NCBI GenBank assembly: GCA_029582165.1
Contig: CM055893.1
Coordinates: 28,209,679 to 28,273,678 of the forward strand
Source: Portulaca oleracea
Taxonomy: Eukaryota > Streptophyta > Magnoliopsida > Caryophyllales > Portulacaceae
Direction of reading: 5' to 3'
DNA: 64,000 bases
A program made the position numbers and the translations under genes. This document shows, one piece after another, positions 10,400 to 21,620 of this stretch. Within the stretch, counting starts at the first letter, position 1. Each line of letters opens with the position of its first letter. The notes under the pieces were generated by a model. It did not search any database, was not told the origin of the DNA, and worked only from the letters and a program-made list of their open reading frames with translations.

Positions 10400-12074
10400 A
10401 AGTCTGGTATGCATCCAGATGTGCAACATTTGATTTCTAGTCAATCCCTGAACTATTCTTCATTTGAAATTGCTAATTGTTTTGATCAAATCCATATGCT
10501 TCTGTATCAAACAATTACTCCATCCTTCTTATATTATACATCACTTTAAGTAATTTTTTCCTTTCCCATAATACTCTCGCCATCTCCTTTAAGTATCGCC
10601 TAAGTTTTTCTGTTAAAAACTGTGATCATTAATATCTTAATTTGTATAATGATCCATAATACAAAATTGATGTCATTAGAATTGTAATAGTATTTGTATA
10701 ATATTGTATTTTTTGTATAAATTCTTTGTGATAAATTGTTAACTAAAGATAGACCTCAAAGAGCGTGAATGGCAGATTAAAAAAATTGTGAAAGTATTTG
10801 TTATTTTAGAATCTCAATGTTATATCATCGGTTCTGTTATTTGTTATTTACCCAACTTTTAGTATGCCACTATTTTCTTTCTACCAATACTGCTAAAACT
10901 GTTTAAACTATCCAATTAACCCTCTTTAGTTGATCTAAGCTTTTTCTCAAAGTGACGTATAATAGTTTTTTTCGAGATTGTAAAATAGGGTGGGAAGAAT
11001 AGTTAAACTGTCTTTTCTATTAGGTTTTCTAATTACAGTTCTTCTTCAAAGGCGCGTATTCCAATTATAGTTCTTCTTTGAAGTCGTGAAATGAGTTATT
11101 GGATGTTAATTTTTTGTGTTTGGTTAGGCAAATAAGATGCTTCACCATAAGGCGAACCTGAATAGGTATTTGGCTTTATCACATTGATCAATGCATGGAC
11201 AAAGACCAACCAAGACACAGGTTGTGACTTCTTCATGAGCGCCAAAGAAGCCAAATAATATGGCCTCATTGGTGGTGTCATTTAACATAGTTTGAATTTC
11301 AATTATGGTTCAAAGTTTAGATTTTTATTTTGCATTTTGATATGCTATTAATTAGTGTTGTTTCCTTTCAAAAAAAAAAGAAATTAGTGTTGCTTCAATG
11401 TTCTATTTTCTGTCGAGGGTGAAAATTTTGGGAAGTAAGCTTTCGTTAGACTTATTTGTTGTACGATATTCATCAATCATCATCATTTCTTTATCACAAG
11501 TTTTAAATACCAATTTAATGAGAGATATGTTGCTTTAGGGGGAGAATGTATGAGTTGCTTTGTATTTTTTGTTAGAACAACTTATTATATTATCTTTTTA
11601 TTTGATTATGCCTCTTTCCTTTATAAATTGTATTTGCATTAATTTTTTAGCGGTCCTTTTTATTATCAAATATCTACATTTTTATACATCATGCATTGCA
11701 CGGGTTTAAACAAGTAAAAGATTTTTTTAAAAAAAAACTATTCCAAAATGTTGGTCTTATTTTATTATTTTGAAATTGACATGTTGTGTGCAGACTGTAC
11801 AGTTACAACTTATAACTATTTGGTGCACTTTTGTTCTTTACATGATCAGAATAACTTTTGTATGGGCATTCGCATCACATGCAAATGCAAATTAAATTGA
11901 ACTTTAAACCTAGTCAACTGCCAGCTCAATGATGGTGCGCCTGGGAGCACCTAGCTCCGGTGCACCCATTTTTTTCCCTTTTTTCAGTTATTTTATTTAT
12001 ATTCAATTTTTTATTTTTTCGACTTTAATTTTTTTTAGATTTTTTTTTTATAATTTAACCATTATGCAATACTC
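10400..12074. other. no recognisable gene; AT-rich repeat-like sequence
   Basis: The sequence is low in complexity with many stops in all frames. A minus-strand ORF at 11096-11281 (61 codons, YYLASLALMKKSQPVSWLVF) looks somewhat protein-like but I cannot assign it. A short hairpin-like GC-rich patch lies at 11934-11970. Confidence 0.45.
11691..11716 (+). mobile_element. possible decayed Helitron 3' end
   Basis: An imperfect hairpin built on CATGCATTGCACGGG is followed about ten bases later by CAAG then T, where plant Helitrons have CTAG then T. It resembles the well-defined Helitron end at 15474, but the terminus is altered and no partner 5' end was found. Confidence 0.3.
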
Positions 12075-12270
12075 ATAAAAAAATATTAGAATGCTCATAA
12101 GCTTTAACCTTTGTGCCATGAATGTTAATGCTCATAAATCAGTATATGAATGTTCATAAATTTGAACTACAATACTTATAAATCATTATATGAATGCTCA
12201 TAAGCCAGCAGATGAATGTTCATAACCTACAACACAATGCTCAAACTAGTAGATGAATGTTCAGAAAGAT
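12075..12270. repeat. degenerate short tandem repeats
   Basis: Units resembling ATGCTCATAA and ATGAATGTTCATAA alternate about ten times with variable spacers. They are non-coding and look like the inner repeats of a decayed transposon. Confidence 0.6.
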
Positions 12271-12353
12271 ATGCCACAATGTTTATAATTTTTAAAATAA
12301 ATGTTGTGAATTGAAGGCATATGTTCTACTGGAAAAAAAAAATTAAAATATGA

Positions 12354-12360
<7 letters not shown>

Positions 12361-12393
<33 letters not shown>

Positions 12394-12420
12394 AAGTAGG
12401 GATTATAAGAATCCAATTAT

Positions 12421-12496
<76 letters not shown>
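12361..12496. repeat. (TA)n tracts flanking a stray inverted element end
   Basis: Two (TA)n runs (about 12361-12390 and 12424-12496) bracket about 30 bases that are the reverse complement of the first bases of the element beginning at 12497. The outermost end of the inverted-repeat family is therefore present in both orientations around one TA tract. Confidence 0.85.
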
Positions 12497-12498
<2 letters not shown>

Positions 12499-12766
12499 AT
12501 AATTGGATTCTTATAATCCCTACTTTCACCAATTGGACAATGGTGGACTGTACTCTCACTTTGTATTCTGGAGGTCCAAAAATAAATAAAATTGGATTTG
12601 AGTGGGACGCCGGCGAGTTGAGTGGCGGTGACTCGGTGGTTTGCTGACATGGCACGTTGGACATGTGTTTGACTGCGTTGACCATCTATGTGAATGCCAT
12701 GTCAGACTAAAAAATATATATACCCATATTTTTTTTCTTTTTTTATTTTCCTAGTTGGCATCCAAC

Positions 12767-12769
<3 letters not shown>

Positions 12770-12835
<66 letters not shown>
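12770..12835. repeat. (TC)n microsatellite
   Basis: About 29 TC units lie inside the inverted-repeat element, followed by pyrimidine-rich sequence to 12960. Serine/leucine-repeat ORFs crossing it are artefacts of the repeat. Confidence 0.95.
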
Positions 12836-13925
12836 TCTCTGCCCCCCTCTCTCTCAAACTCGCTCTCTCTCTTCCTGCCCGACGCAACACCCCACCACCT
12901 CCCTCCTCCCTCCTCCTTCCTTCATTCCCCCCTCTTCTTTCTTCCTCGATCTCCAACCTCGCCGACCACCGCTACACCACCAACACCACTACCCCGATGC
13001 ACCACCACCACCACCCTCCCCCTCTCTGTTTCTCTTTCACTACAAAAAAAAAAAAAAAAAAAAAAACAGAGTAGTGGTGTTGAGTTTAATGTAAGCGATG
13101 TGTAAAACAGTGGAATATGTTAAAGCTTTAGAGGATGAACAACTCCAAAGTCATGTTCCTCTCTCTGTCTCTCTTGTAGGAATAAAATGAAATTTAAAAG
13201 GAGATGCCACTAAAGTAAGTTGTGTGTAAAACAGAGCATATGGAATGAAATTTAGCTAGGGTGGTGCTTAATTTAAAGAGATGCCACTAAAGTTGATAAA
13301 TCTAAAAGGAGAAGAGGTGGCATTGAAACAACTTGAATAACATTGTCAGTTTGTTGTCCAGAAAATGAAATGGATGAAGAGTGAAGTAGGTCCTTCGTTG
13401 AAAACAGAGAGAACACCTACGTGGGCATCATTTCCATGAAATTTCAAGCCCCAGTAGAAATATTGTTAGGCCAAGTTGCTTATGTATGTGGGGGTGACTT
13501 GAGGGTGGGGGTCCCAAGTACTTTTCAAATCTCACCTTCTTAGAAATTAAGAATGTTTCCTAGTTTTGGTGTGTATATATATATAATTTGGGTGATTAAT
13601 GCTGAAGACCATTTCCTGCACTGCCCAAAACTATAAGCATTCCCTAAAACTAAAACAAGAGGCCATGGAAATGGAGGCAAATCTGAAAGCCCCCGATGAT
13701 GAATACAATGAGGCATTTTATCAAACACCTAGAGGGCGCCAGCACAAACCCAGAAAACCCTCCAAACAAGGACTACCCAATAATGCACATGGGAAAAGAT
13801 CGAAACTTTACCATTAAAAACAGTCGCTGACATAAAAATCTATCATTAAAACACACAGAATAGCGTAGCAAAGCGAACAGATTTCAAGTATAAGATCAAA
13901 CGAATTACTGGGAAGCGAATTACCG

Positions 13926-14284
13926 GTGGATGCCCTTCTGACCAACCTCGACTCGAACGGGAACAGGTATGTGAAGTTCGACGAGCTCGTGGCCGCGATC
14001 CTGTCAGAGTTGAGCCAGCGGCAGGTGCTGATCAACCAGGATCGGAGAAGCTCCTCCAGGTGTTCCGGACGTTCGACCGAGACGGCAACGGCTACATCAC
14101 CGCCATCGAGCTCGCCGGAGTGATGGCCAAGATGGGCTAGCCGCTTTCGTATGCTGAGCTCGCCGAGATGATGAGGGAGGCTGATATAAATGAGGATGGG
14201 GTCATTAGTTTTAATGAATTTGCTGCTATTATGGGTAGATCTGCATTTGAGTTGTTTGGAGTTAATGATACTCCTAATTCCTAA
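13926..14284 (+). pseudogene. calmodulin-like Ca2+-binding protein fragment (CML15/16-like) captured in the element
   Basis: The plus strand encodes the C-terminal three quarters of an EF-hand protein. Three EF-hand loops are visible: DSNGNRYVKFDE, DRDGNGYITAIE and DINEDGVISFNE, with the helix segments ELAGVMAKMG and YAELAEMMREAD typical of plant CML15/16-type sensors. The reading shifts frame near 14040 and has one internal stop at about 14140 (TAG where Gln or His is expected after KMG). It ends at a stop at 14282-14284. The first EF hand is missing. It sits about 45 bp from the right inverted arm, so it was most likely captured from a host gene. It is unlikely to give a working Ca2+ sensor; a short antisense or small-RNA role is possible but speculative. 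Confidence 0.85.
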
Positions 14285-14364
14285 TATGAATTTCATTGAT
14301 TTGATTTCATCCTGGATTAATTCGATCTTATGAAATATGAAGGTGAAGATGGTGGTCAGATATG

Positions 14365-14365
<1 letters not shown>

Positions 14366-14402
<37 letters not shown>
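14366..14402. repeat. (GA)n microsatellite in the right arm of element 1
   Basis: A run of GA units expands a short GAGAGA stretch that is also present, unexpanded, in the sibling element at 60395. Confidence 0.9.
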
Positions 14403-14403
<1 letters not shown>

Positions 14404-14737
14404 CAGAATCGGAAAAACAACAGTGGAAATGGAAAAAGAAGAGAGAGAAAGAAAGGGAAAAGGGAGATGAAATTCTTTTCCATGCTGGACATTAAAAAAA
14501 AGGAAGAGCTTTGAGCATGTGTTTTATAGGTGATGTGGCAATAAAAATTAAAGTCAACGCAGTCAAACACATGTCCAACATGTCATGTCAGCAAACCACC
14601 GAGTCACCGCCACTCAACTCGCCGGCGTCCCACTCAAATCCAATAATATTTTTTTTTTGGACCACCAGAATACAAAGTGAAAGTACGGTCCACCATTGTC
14701 CAATTGGTGAAAGTAGCGATTATTAGAATCCAATTTT

Positions 14738-14738
<1 letters not shown>

Positions 14739-14824
<86 letters not shown>

Positions 14825-14825
14825 G
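14739..14825. repeat. (TA)n followed by (AG)n
   Basis: About 30 TA units then about 12 AG units separate the end of the inverted-repeat element from the start of LINE A. Confidence 0.95.
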
Positions 14826-15200
14826 AAAATTGGGGTATGCAAAGATTCTGATAGAGATGCCAATCAAAGGACCTTTCCCTAACTATGTGGACTATGTATA
14901 GATCATCACGAGAATGTCAATCGAAAACAAATCCAATATGATTGGAAACCAGTAAATTTTCTACATTGCAAGATGTACGGGCATGAGGAGAGTAGCTGGA
15001 AGAAAAACGCATATGTAACTATTGCAAAAAGACTAGTCATGAGGGCACAATATGCCGGAAAAAACAAGAAGACAGGAAAAAGAGTGAGGGAAATCATAAC
15101 AAGATGAAAGACAGGAGACTGGATAGAACGGTTGACGAGCATGGTTTTATACAACCAAAGAAGATTGATGCGCATAAAATAAATGACAAATGACAAGAGA
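14826..15200 (+). pseudogene. LINE A ORF1 C-terminal fragment
   Basis: The translation, over more than one frame, shows GYAKILIEMPIKGPFPN, then QYDWKPVNFLHCKMYGHEES, the basic CCHC knuckle that ends plant L1 ORF1. The first and last Cys of the knuckle are replaced (Phe and Trp). The nucleic-acid-binding role is known for the family; this copy is broken by several stops. Confidence 0.75.
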
Positions 15201-15291
15201 CAAGAGAGAGTGCAACAAAACCGTTTTGCAAACCTCACAGATGAAGAATCAGAGGAAAGTAACGAAGATATGCCCTCTACATCAAGCCAAT

Positions 15292-15473
15292 CCAATGAAT
15301 CTCCTCAGTTGGAATATACGCGGACTTAACAGCCTAGAAAAGCAAGAAGACCTGCAGGTTTTCTTGCATACGAATAGGGTAGGACTTGCAGGTCTCTATG
15401 AGACAAAGATCTTCCCTAGGAATATTGAGAAGATGGTGAATGCAGTTTTTGCTAATTGGGTTTTCACATCCAA
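15292..15473 (+). pseudogene. LINE A ORF2 start, endonuclease N-terminal part
   Basis: ORF2 begins MNLLSWNIRGLNS, the conserved start of the apurinic-type endonuclease of plant L1s, and contains YETKIF with the catalytic Glu. It is cut after FTSN by the Helitron at 15474. The frame resumes at 16811. Confidence 0.85.
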
Positions 15474-16810
15474 CTAGTGTTTGTACCCATGCAATGCATG
15501 GATTAATTTGTCTTATTGGTCGGTTTTTGTTTTTTTATTTAAAGTTTATTTCCCTTTTGAATTCGTTGTTTGGTTGAATGGGTGATATGAAATTTACAAA
15601 AAGGTTTTCATTTTTTATTTTGTCAAACACATTTTAGTTATGTTCAGTAAACAAAAAGTTTGTTGTACTAAACATATTTTAATATCCATGATCTACAATA
15701 AAATCATATGTAATTGAGTTTCTTTCATGGAATCGTAATTTTCATTTTATTGTGTTGTGCTTCATGTTCATCGTTTGTTGTTGTCCTCCTGAGTATTGTT
15801 GTTTTTTCTTGCTATTGTGTCAAATATTACCATTTTGATGATTGTACTGTAATAAAGTGATTATTATATCATAAACTTTCTCATCATATTAATACAAATG
15901 ATTTTTGTTTAGGGAATACACATGGATATATTAATTTACATATATAATGATACTAAGCCACAAATAGTAATTTAAGATATTTGTCATTTTCAAAATAAGC
16001 ATTGAATTGGTACAATTGATAAAGGCAAACATGAGTTTTGATAAACATAAATTTGATATTTTTGAGTAGTATATTTTATTAAAGTTAATACACAAGTAAC
16101 CTAATAGATGGACATGATATGTCTATAACTTTGACGGCAGAGCGATTGGTTTTTGAGATAATTTCTTCTATTGTATGTTGATTTTGAGATTGAAAATGAA
16201 GATTATAAGATATAAAATTGTCTATGTTCTCCTATGTCAGTATTAAAATTTAAGCGTAATTTTCATAGGGATACATTAAAATACACTGTTAATATTAAAA
16301 TAATTATGAATGAGGTAGAAGATGAAACTCAAATTGAGTGCAAAATAGAGGTGAGTCTTTTGGAATTTTTGTACCTAATGCATTAACTTACATAAAACAA
16401 AAAATTATTCATGAAATTTGTATGTATTTTTGAACGTTGAAGTTATTTATTTTATTATTAATTATTTGTTATTTATTATTTATTATGATAATAAAAAGTA
16501 CCCTTGACGTTTGAGTTTGAGTTTTGAGTTTTGACTATTGTTTTCTCTTGTTATTTGCAGTCAGTGGGTAGTGGCAGTCGATAGGCCACTAACTGCTATA
16601 ATTTTAATGTAAGTGTGGACTGTTGCTGGTATTAGTATTCTGTGAAACATTTATGAGATTTAATACCCTAGGGTTCCGTTACAACTTATCGAACAATAAT
16701 GATATATAATAATTGAAGTTTTTAAGAAAATTTTGTTTTTTACATGCGTGACACGTGGCAACTTCTTGTTTGTTTTGTTTTGTTTTAATATATTTAATAG
16801 ACGAGGAATA
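15474..16810 (-). mobile_element. non-autonomous Helitron inserted in the LINE A endonuclease
   Basis: On the minus strand the element ends with a hairpin (CCATGCATTGCATGG, 7-bp stem), nine bases, then CTAG followed by T. The other end is preceded by A. This is the A/T insertion site and 3' structure known for Helitrons. The minus-strand 5' part is AT-rich and contains GTTGCCACGTGTCA, common near plant Helitron 5' ends, though the first bases are TATTCC instead of the usual TC. Removing 15474-16810 rejoins the endonuclease in frame, which fixes both boundaries. There is no RepHel helicase ORF in its 1337 bp. Confidence 0.82.
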
Positions 16811-17330
16811 TTGCAATAGGGTGCGTGTCTTGGTAGCATAGGATCCAAGGAGTTAAAAAGTGTGCAAAATCCAAGCTACTGCTCAATTGATTCACACAAA
16901 AATAACAAGAGTGATAGATGCTTTTGAGTTCTATGTCACTTAGATATAGGGAAGCAATACAACTACTGAAAGAGAATTTACTTTGGGATGATCTTTGTAC
17001 TATATCATCATCAATGGATGGCCCATGGGGAGTGATGGGCATTTTCAATGCGATTACTGGGCCGCACAATAGGGAAGGAGGAGTTGAAGTCGAGACATTT
17101 ATTACTCGAGCATTTCAACAATGCATCTTGGACTACCAAATTCACGAGCCAAACTTCACAGGAGGTCACTTCACATGGACAAACAATCATGTTCGGTCCA
17201 GGATTGATAGGATGTTAGTGAATATGGAGTGGTATCTTGGCACATAACATGCATCTTTTATACCAATAGGTTGGGCTCTCTGACCATACTGCTCTCATGG
17301 TCACCTTCACAGAGAGTCATAGGGTCAGAT
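16811..17330 (+). pseudogene. LINE A endonuclease, C-terminal part
   Basis: After the Helitron the sequence reads as QLIHTKITRVIDAFEFYVT, then GPWGVMGIFNAITG, where the usual G-D-F-N has Ile for the catalytic Asp, and FTWTNNHVRSRIDRMLVN. LSDHTALMV near 17276 supplies the conserved S-D-H in another frame. Stops and frame changes make it inactive. Confidence 0.85.
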
Positions 17331-17847
17331 TCCCATTTCGCTCCTGTGATGTACGGTGTAAGGACCAAGATTTTACAAATATCATCAAATTAAAGTGGTC
17401 TGCAATCAGCAAATAAGGAATAAGCAATGTATCAGCTAGCATCAACTCAATTACATATGCAGCGGGACTTCCAGAAACTTCACAGGAGTCGATACTTAGA
17501 TATCTACAATCAAGAAGCCAACAGTAGAGCACAACTTACTCAAATCCAAGCAGAACTACAGGAAAATCCTAATGATCGTTTTCTCCAAAGCAAAGAAAAC
17601 CAGGCCAGGGAGCAACACTGGAAGATTTTGCACTCAGCTTTAATACTAAAAAAAGCAATAAAGCAAGCTAGACTGGAGTGAGCTGGGAGATAGATGCAAT
17701 ATAGTCTTCTTTGCTAAAATGCGGCAAAAGAGAGCCATAAATTATGTCCATGAAATTAAAGACTCCAGTGGAAACAAAGTCACGGGGCTTAAAAATGTCA
17801 ATAGATGTCTTAAGGATTTCTACCATGGTTTGCTGGGAGTTTAGGAA

Positions 17848-19236
17848 ATGATACGAACCCGGGGGAAATCCGAGATATATGATTGTTGTCCTCGTCTCAC
17901 ACTAGAACAAGAAATTGGGATCAGCAAGAGTATAACAGATTCTAAGATCAAGCAAGCAGTCTACTCTATTCCAAATGAAAAGACGCGTGGTCCGGATGGA
18001 TACACGAGTGGCTTCTACAAAGTAGGTTGGGGATTAATCGGGGAGCTACTGTGTGAGGCGACAAAAGAATTCTTTGCAAAGGGAACTCTGTTGAAGGCCT
18101 TTAATTCCACTAATTTGGTTCTCATCCCCAAAGTCCCTAATCTGCAGAGGGCTATGAAGTTTAGACCAATCTCCTGCTGTAATACATTCTATAAAGACAT
18201 CACGAAAATTCTAGCTGCAAGAATTAGGGACGTCCTTCCTTCCCTGGTCAACCATGGCCAAGCTACGTTTATCCCTGGTCGAGAATTGCTACATAATGTG
18301 CTTCTTTGTCAAGAAAGAGCTCGAGGTTACTCCGGATCTACAATCTCATCGAGATGTATGATGAAAATCGACTTAAAGAACGCATCTGATTCGGTCCATT
18401 GGAGTTTCATTGAGGAAGCACTTCACGCCTGTATATTTCCAATTTGGCTTATTAAATGCATCATGGCATGTGTATCAACCCCTGTTTTTGCAGTAAATGT
18501 GAATGGCACCATCTCTGATAAGTTTCCTGGTGGGAGAGGCCTCCGGAGAGGCGACCCGATGTCCCTTCTCCTCTTTGTACTGACTATGGAGTATTTGTCG
18601 AGATTAATTGAGTACCACATAAAACATTCCAAGAGCTATAAATACCATCCACACTGCACCAAGATGAAGCTCTCGCAACTAATGTTCGCGGATGACTTAA
18701 TCCTTTTTACCTCGGAAAATAAGGTTTCCATTGGCATCTTAATGGAAGCTTTTCGCCATTTCTCTGCTGTGACACGTCTAAAAGCAAACACTGCGAAGTC
18801 AGAGGTAATATTTGGGGGGGGGGGGTTGCAAAACACGACAGAGATGTTGCAAGAAATGGGCTTTGCACAAGGAGTGTTGCCTTTTAAGTATCTTGGGATG
18901 CCAATCTCCACCTGTAAGCTATCATCGGTCGAGTGCAATATCCTGACTAAGAAAATTCTAGCCAAAATCAAGTTATGGTCATCCAGACACATCTTCTATG
19001 CTGGGAGGGCCACTCTTATCAACTCTTTCCTGGTTGGGGTGTTCGGCTTCTGGGCCAGAATCATCACTCTCCCTGACCGGGTAGTATACACAATCAACAA
19101 TTACTGTAGGACTTTCCTGTGGGGTGGCTCCCCAGAATACAAAGCCCCCCCCCCCCCAATCCGTATCCTGGGCAAAAACATGCAGGCCAAAGCATATGGG
19201 AGACTTGGGTTGCAGGAATCTCGCCATCGAAAATAA
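17848..19236 (+). pseudogene. LINE A reverse transcriptase
   Basis: A 462-codon frame holds an almost complete non-LTR reverse transcriptase: NEKTRGPDGYTSGFYK, FRPISCCNTFYKDITKILAARI, FIPGRELLHNVLL, the DLKNASDSVHWSF block, GLRRGDPMSLLLFVL, the catalytic MFADDLILF, and FKYLGMPIS. A ten-G run near 18817 and a ten-C run near 19147 are present; the C run is followed by loss of frame. The Tyr/Phe-x-Asp-Asp motif is intact, but the surrounding element is not. Upstream coding sense at 17427-17681 belongs to the endonuclease-RT linker. Confidence 0.9.
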
Positions 19237-19864
19237 AGCAGCAATTGGTTAGGCTTGTGTGGGATATTCAAGCTAGAAAGGACATCATGTGGGTTAAATG
19301 GATACATACAAAATTCATAAAGAACCGTTCCTGGTGGGACTACAAGCCCCCATACGATGTATGCCCATACTTCAAATATCTCTGTGCTGTCAAAAAAAAC
19401 CATCAAATGGGGTTCAAAGCCGGGTATTGTTGGCAATGGGAGGATGCAGATAGCTACACAATAGCCAGCGGGTATCGATGGTTACTACCAAACTCAGACT
19501 GCCCGTGGTGGTTTGAAGTTGTCTAGAGTAAATTTATCACCTCGAGGCACGCTTTCATAGTGTGGCTAAGTCCCTGTCAAAAGTCACACCTATCTCTGGA
19601 AGATGGACAGGGATCCACTCTGCCTCATGTGTAGAAACGAGGAAGAAACACATCACCATCTCTTCAATGATTGTGATCTAGCCATAGAGATTCCCAAACA
19701 AATAAGCATCTGGCCTTATTGTAAGGCTTTCGAAGCAATATAGCCCTACGAATGGAGGGATAAGTTGGAGGCTGTGAATACCCCTCGTCAAATAAAGGAG
19801 CTGCCCTATGGCGTGGGTGGAGCCTTTGTCTATAATGTTTGGAGAGAGAGAAACAATATAGTTC
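19237..19864 (+). pseudogene. LINE A ORF2 C-terminal region with zinc-finger-like domain
   Basis: The frame from about 19119 to 19526 and its continuation carry SWWDYKPP, GFKAGYCWQW and, near 19610, DPLCLMCRNEEETHHHLFNDC, the Cys-rich domain at the end of plant L1 ORF2 (zf-RVT). VYNVWRERNNIV is cut by the copia element at 19865 and the sequence resumes at 24624 with HLRMIAKQIKEDV. Frames change several times. Confidence 0.82.
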
Positions 19865-20169
19865 TGTTGGAGAAAGGAAACGTAATCAGAGGGAATACTT
19901 TACTCCTTGCTTAAACTTGGAAAACACACTTCATTCTTTCAATAGAGAGAAGCCTATTATATAGGCATACAACCAAAACTACTTCAGCTAAAACTAAGCA
20001 ACAGAGAAGCTAAAGAAACTAACCACTATCCTGATTTTTCTCAACTGAACTGATAGTGCTTAACAAGAAAAACTAATAACAGTAAACAATGAATATGACT
20101 CAGCAAAACACCAACAAACCAAACTAAAATATAGAAAATCAAGTTGATTCCTTTGAAGCACCTTCATCA
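19865..20169 (-). repeat. copia 3' LTR
   Basis: It begins TGTTGGAG and ends TTCATCA on the plus strand and lies next to the polypurine tract at 20170-20182. It is 305 bp, about 2 percent different from its partner. Confidence 0.93.
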
Positions 20170-21138
20170 CTCCCCCTTGCTTCAAAGCTTGTTATTCCCA
20201 TTTGATTCAGGAAGTAGCTGTGCTTGATATATGGCAGGGACTTCGTCAGAACATCAGCAATCTGTTGGTTTGTGTTACAATAACTCAGAACAACTTGCTC
20301 ACTTGCAACCAACTTTCGAATGAAGTGAAATCGAATATCTATATGCTTGGTTCTGCTATGGAATGCTGGATTTTTTTATCATAGCAATTGTAGCCTTGTT
20401 ATCACAGAATATGACAGTAGCCCCTTCTTGAGCTTGACTAAAATCTGCTAACAATCTTCTCAACCAAATAGCTTGACATCTAGCTGAAGTTACTACAACA
20501 TACTCAGCTTCAGATGACGACAAAGATACAACATCTTGCTTCTTTAAAGTCCCTGAGATAGCACTAGAACCAATGAAAAATACATGACCTGATGTACTCC
20601 TCCTATCTTCCAAACATCCTGCCAAATCACTATCTGAGAAACCATATAAACTGAAATCCGATACTTTTGAGTATCTAATTCCAAAATCAACCGTGCCAGC
20701 CACATATCGGAGGATCCGCTTTGCTGAACGGAAATGATGAAGTGATGGGTTGTGCATAAATCTTGAGACAACACTTACTGCATACATAATGTCAGGCCTT
20801 GTATGGCACAAGTATAACAGACCTCCAACAAGACTCCAAAATTGTTTCGCATTTGCCATACTTGTCCCATCTTCAGCCGTGAGTTTTTCATTGACATTCA
20901 TGGGAATAGGCATCGGTTTGCAGTTCAACATATTAAACCTCTTTAATAGATCACTTGCATATTTTTTTTGCGAGATGAAAATACCATCAACACTTTGCAT
21001 AACTTCAAGTCCCAAAAAATACCGCAACAGACCCAAATCCGACATTTCGAACTTTTGCATCATGCAAGACTTAAATTTATCAACAAGAGACTCACAAGAC
21101 CCCATGTAAATAATATCATCTACATAAAGGCAGAGCAT
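20170..21138 (-). pseudogene. copia RT C-terminal part and RNase H
   Basis: The frame opens with MLCLYVDDIIYMGS, the catalytic Y-V-D-D of copia reverse transcriptase, followed by GLLRYFLGLEV, YASDLLKRF and the SLVGGLLYLCHTRPDIMYAV block. RNase H follows with SDSDLAGCLEDRRSTSGHVFF and SSSEAEYVVVTSA. A frameshift in the T run near 20380 separates the last part (AFHSRTKHIDIRFHF and NQQIADVLTKSLP), which ends near the purine tract. Active-site residues of RT and RNase H look intact. Confidence 0.9.
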
Positions 21139-21620
21139 AAGAAAATCAGAGATACCTTGCTTCTTTACATAGAGGGTCGGTTCATTTTCACTTCTTTCGA
21201 ATCCATTCTCCCTGAAATATGAGTCAATCTTGTTGTACCATGCACGTGGAGCTTGCTTTAGCCCGTATAAGGCTTTCTCAGCTTGTAGACCTTTTCTTTT
21301 TCTTCTTCAACGTCGAAACCATCAGGTTGGGCAACATAGACTTCCTCTTCCAGCTCTCTATTTAGGAATGCATACTTGACATCGAGTTAATATACAGGGA
21401 GCTCAAGCTGTGCTGCTACTGTGAGGAACACCCTCACTGTTTCAAAGCGAGCAACCAGTGAGAAAGTCTCATCGAAATCAACTCCTTCTTGTTATGCATA
21501 ACCCTTCGCGACCAAGCAAGTTTTATGTTTCTGAATTGATCCGTCGGCATTGTATTTAGTACGATACACCCATTTCAAGCCAATCACGTTTTTCCCCTCC
21601 GGCAAGTCTACCAAATCCCA
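21139..21620 (-). pseudogene. copia RT N-terminal part, heavily broken
   Basis: Fragments such as YVAQPDG and KALYGLKQAPRAW-like sequence can be traced in different frames, but with several stops and indels. This is the most decayed part of an otherwise well-kept element. Confidence 0.65.

Larger units (their letters stand above)
12497..14738. mobile_element. Pack-MULE-like inverted-repeat element 1, carrying a calmodulin-like gene fragment
   Basis: The left end (12497 to about 12697) and right end (about 14528-14738) are inverted repeats of each other over about 200 bp, sharing TTTCACCAATTGGACAATGG and GACGCCGGCGAGTTGAGTGG. Both ends abut (TA)n tracts, so a target duplication cannot be read. 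The interior holds a (TC)n-rich left part, a few hundred bases of unrecognised sequence and a CML-like gene fragment (13926-14284) next to the right arm. No transposase is visible. Long inverted repeats with a captured gene fragment point to a Mutator-like (Pack-MULE) element; the unreadable duplication leaves the superfamily open. Confidence 0.8.

Noticed and set aside
12694..13105. Ser/Leu-repeat ORFs on the plus strand and Glu/Arg-repeat ORF on the minus strand
   Set aside because: They are produced by the (TC)n microsatellite.
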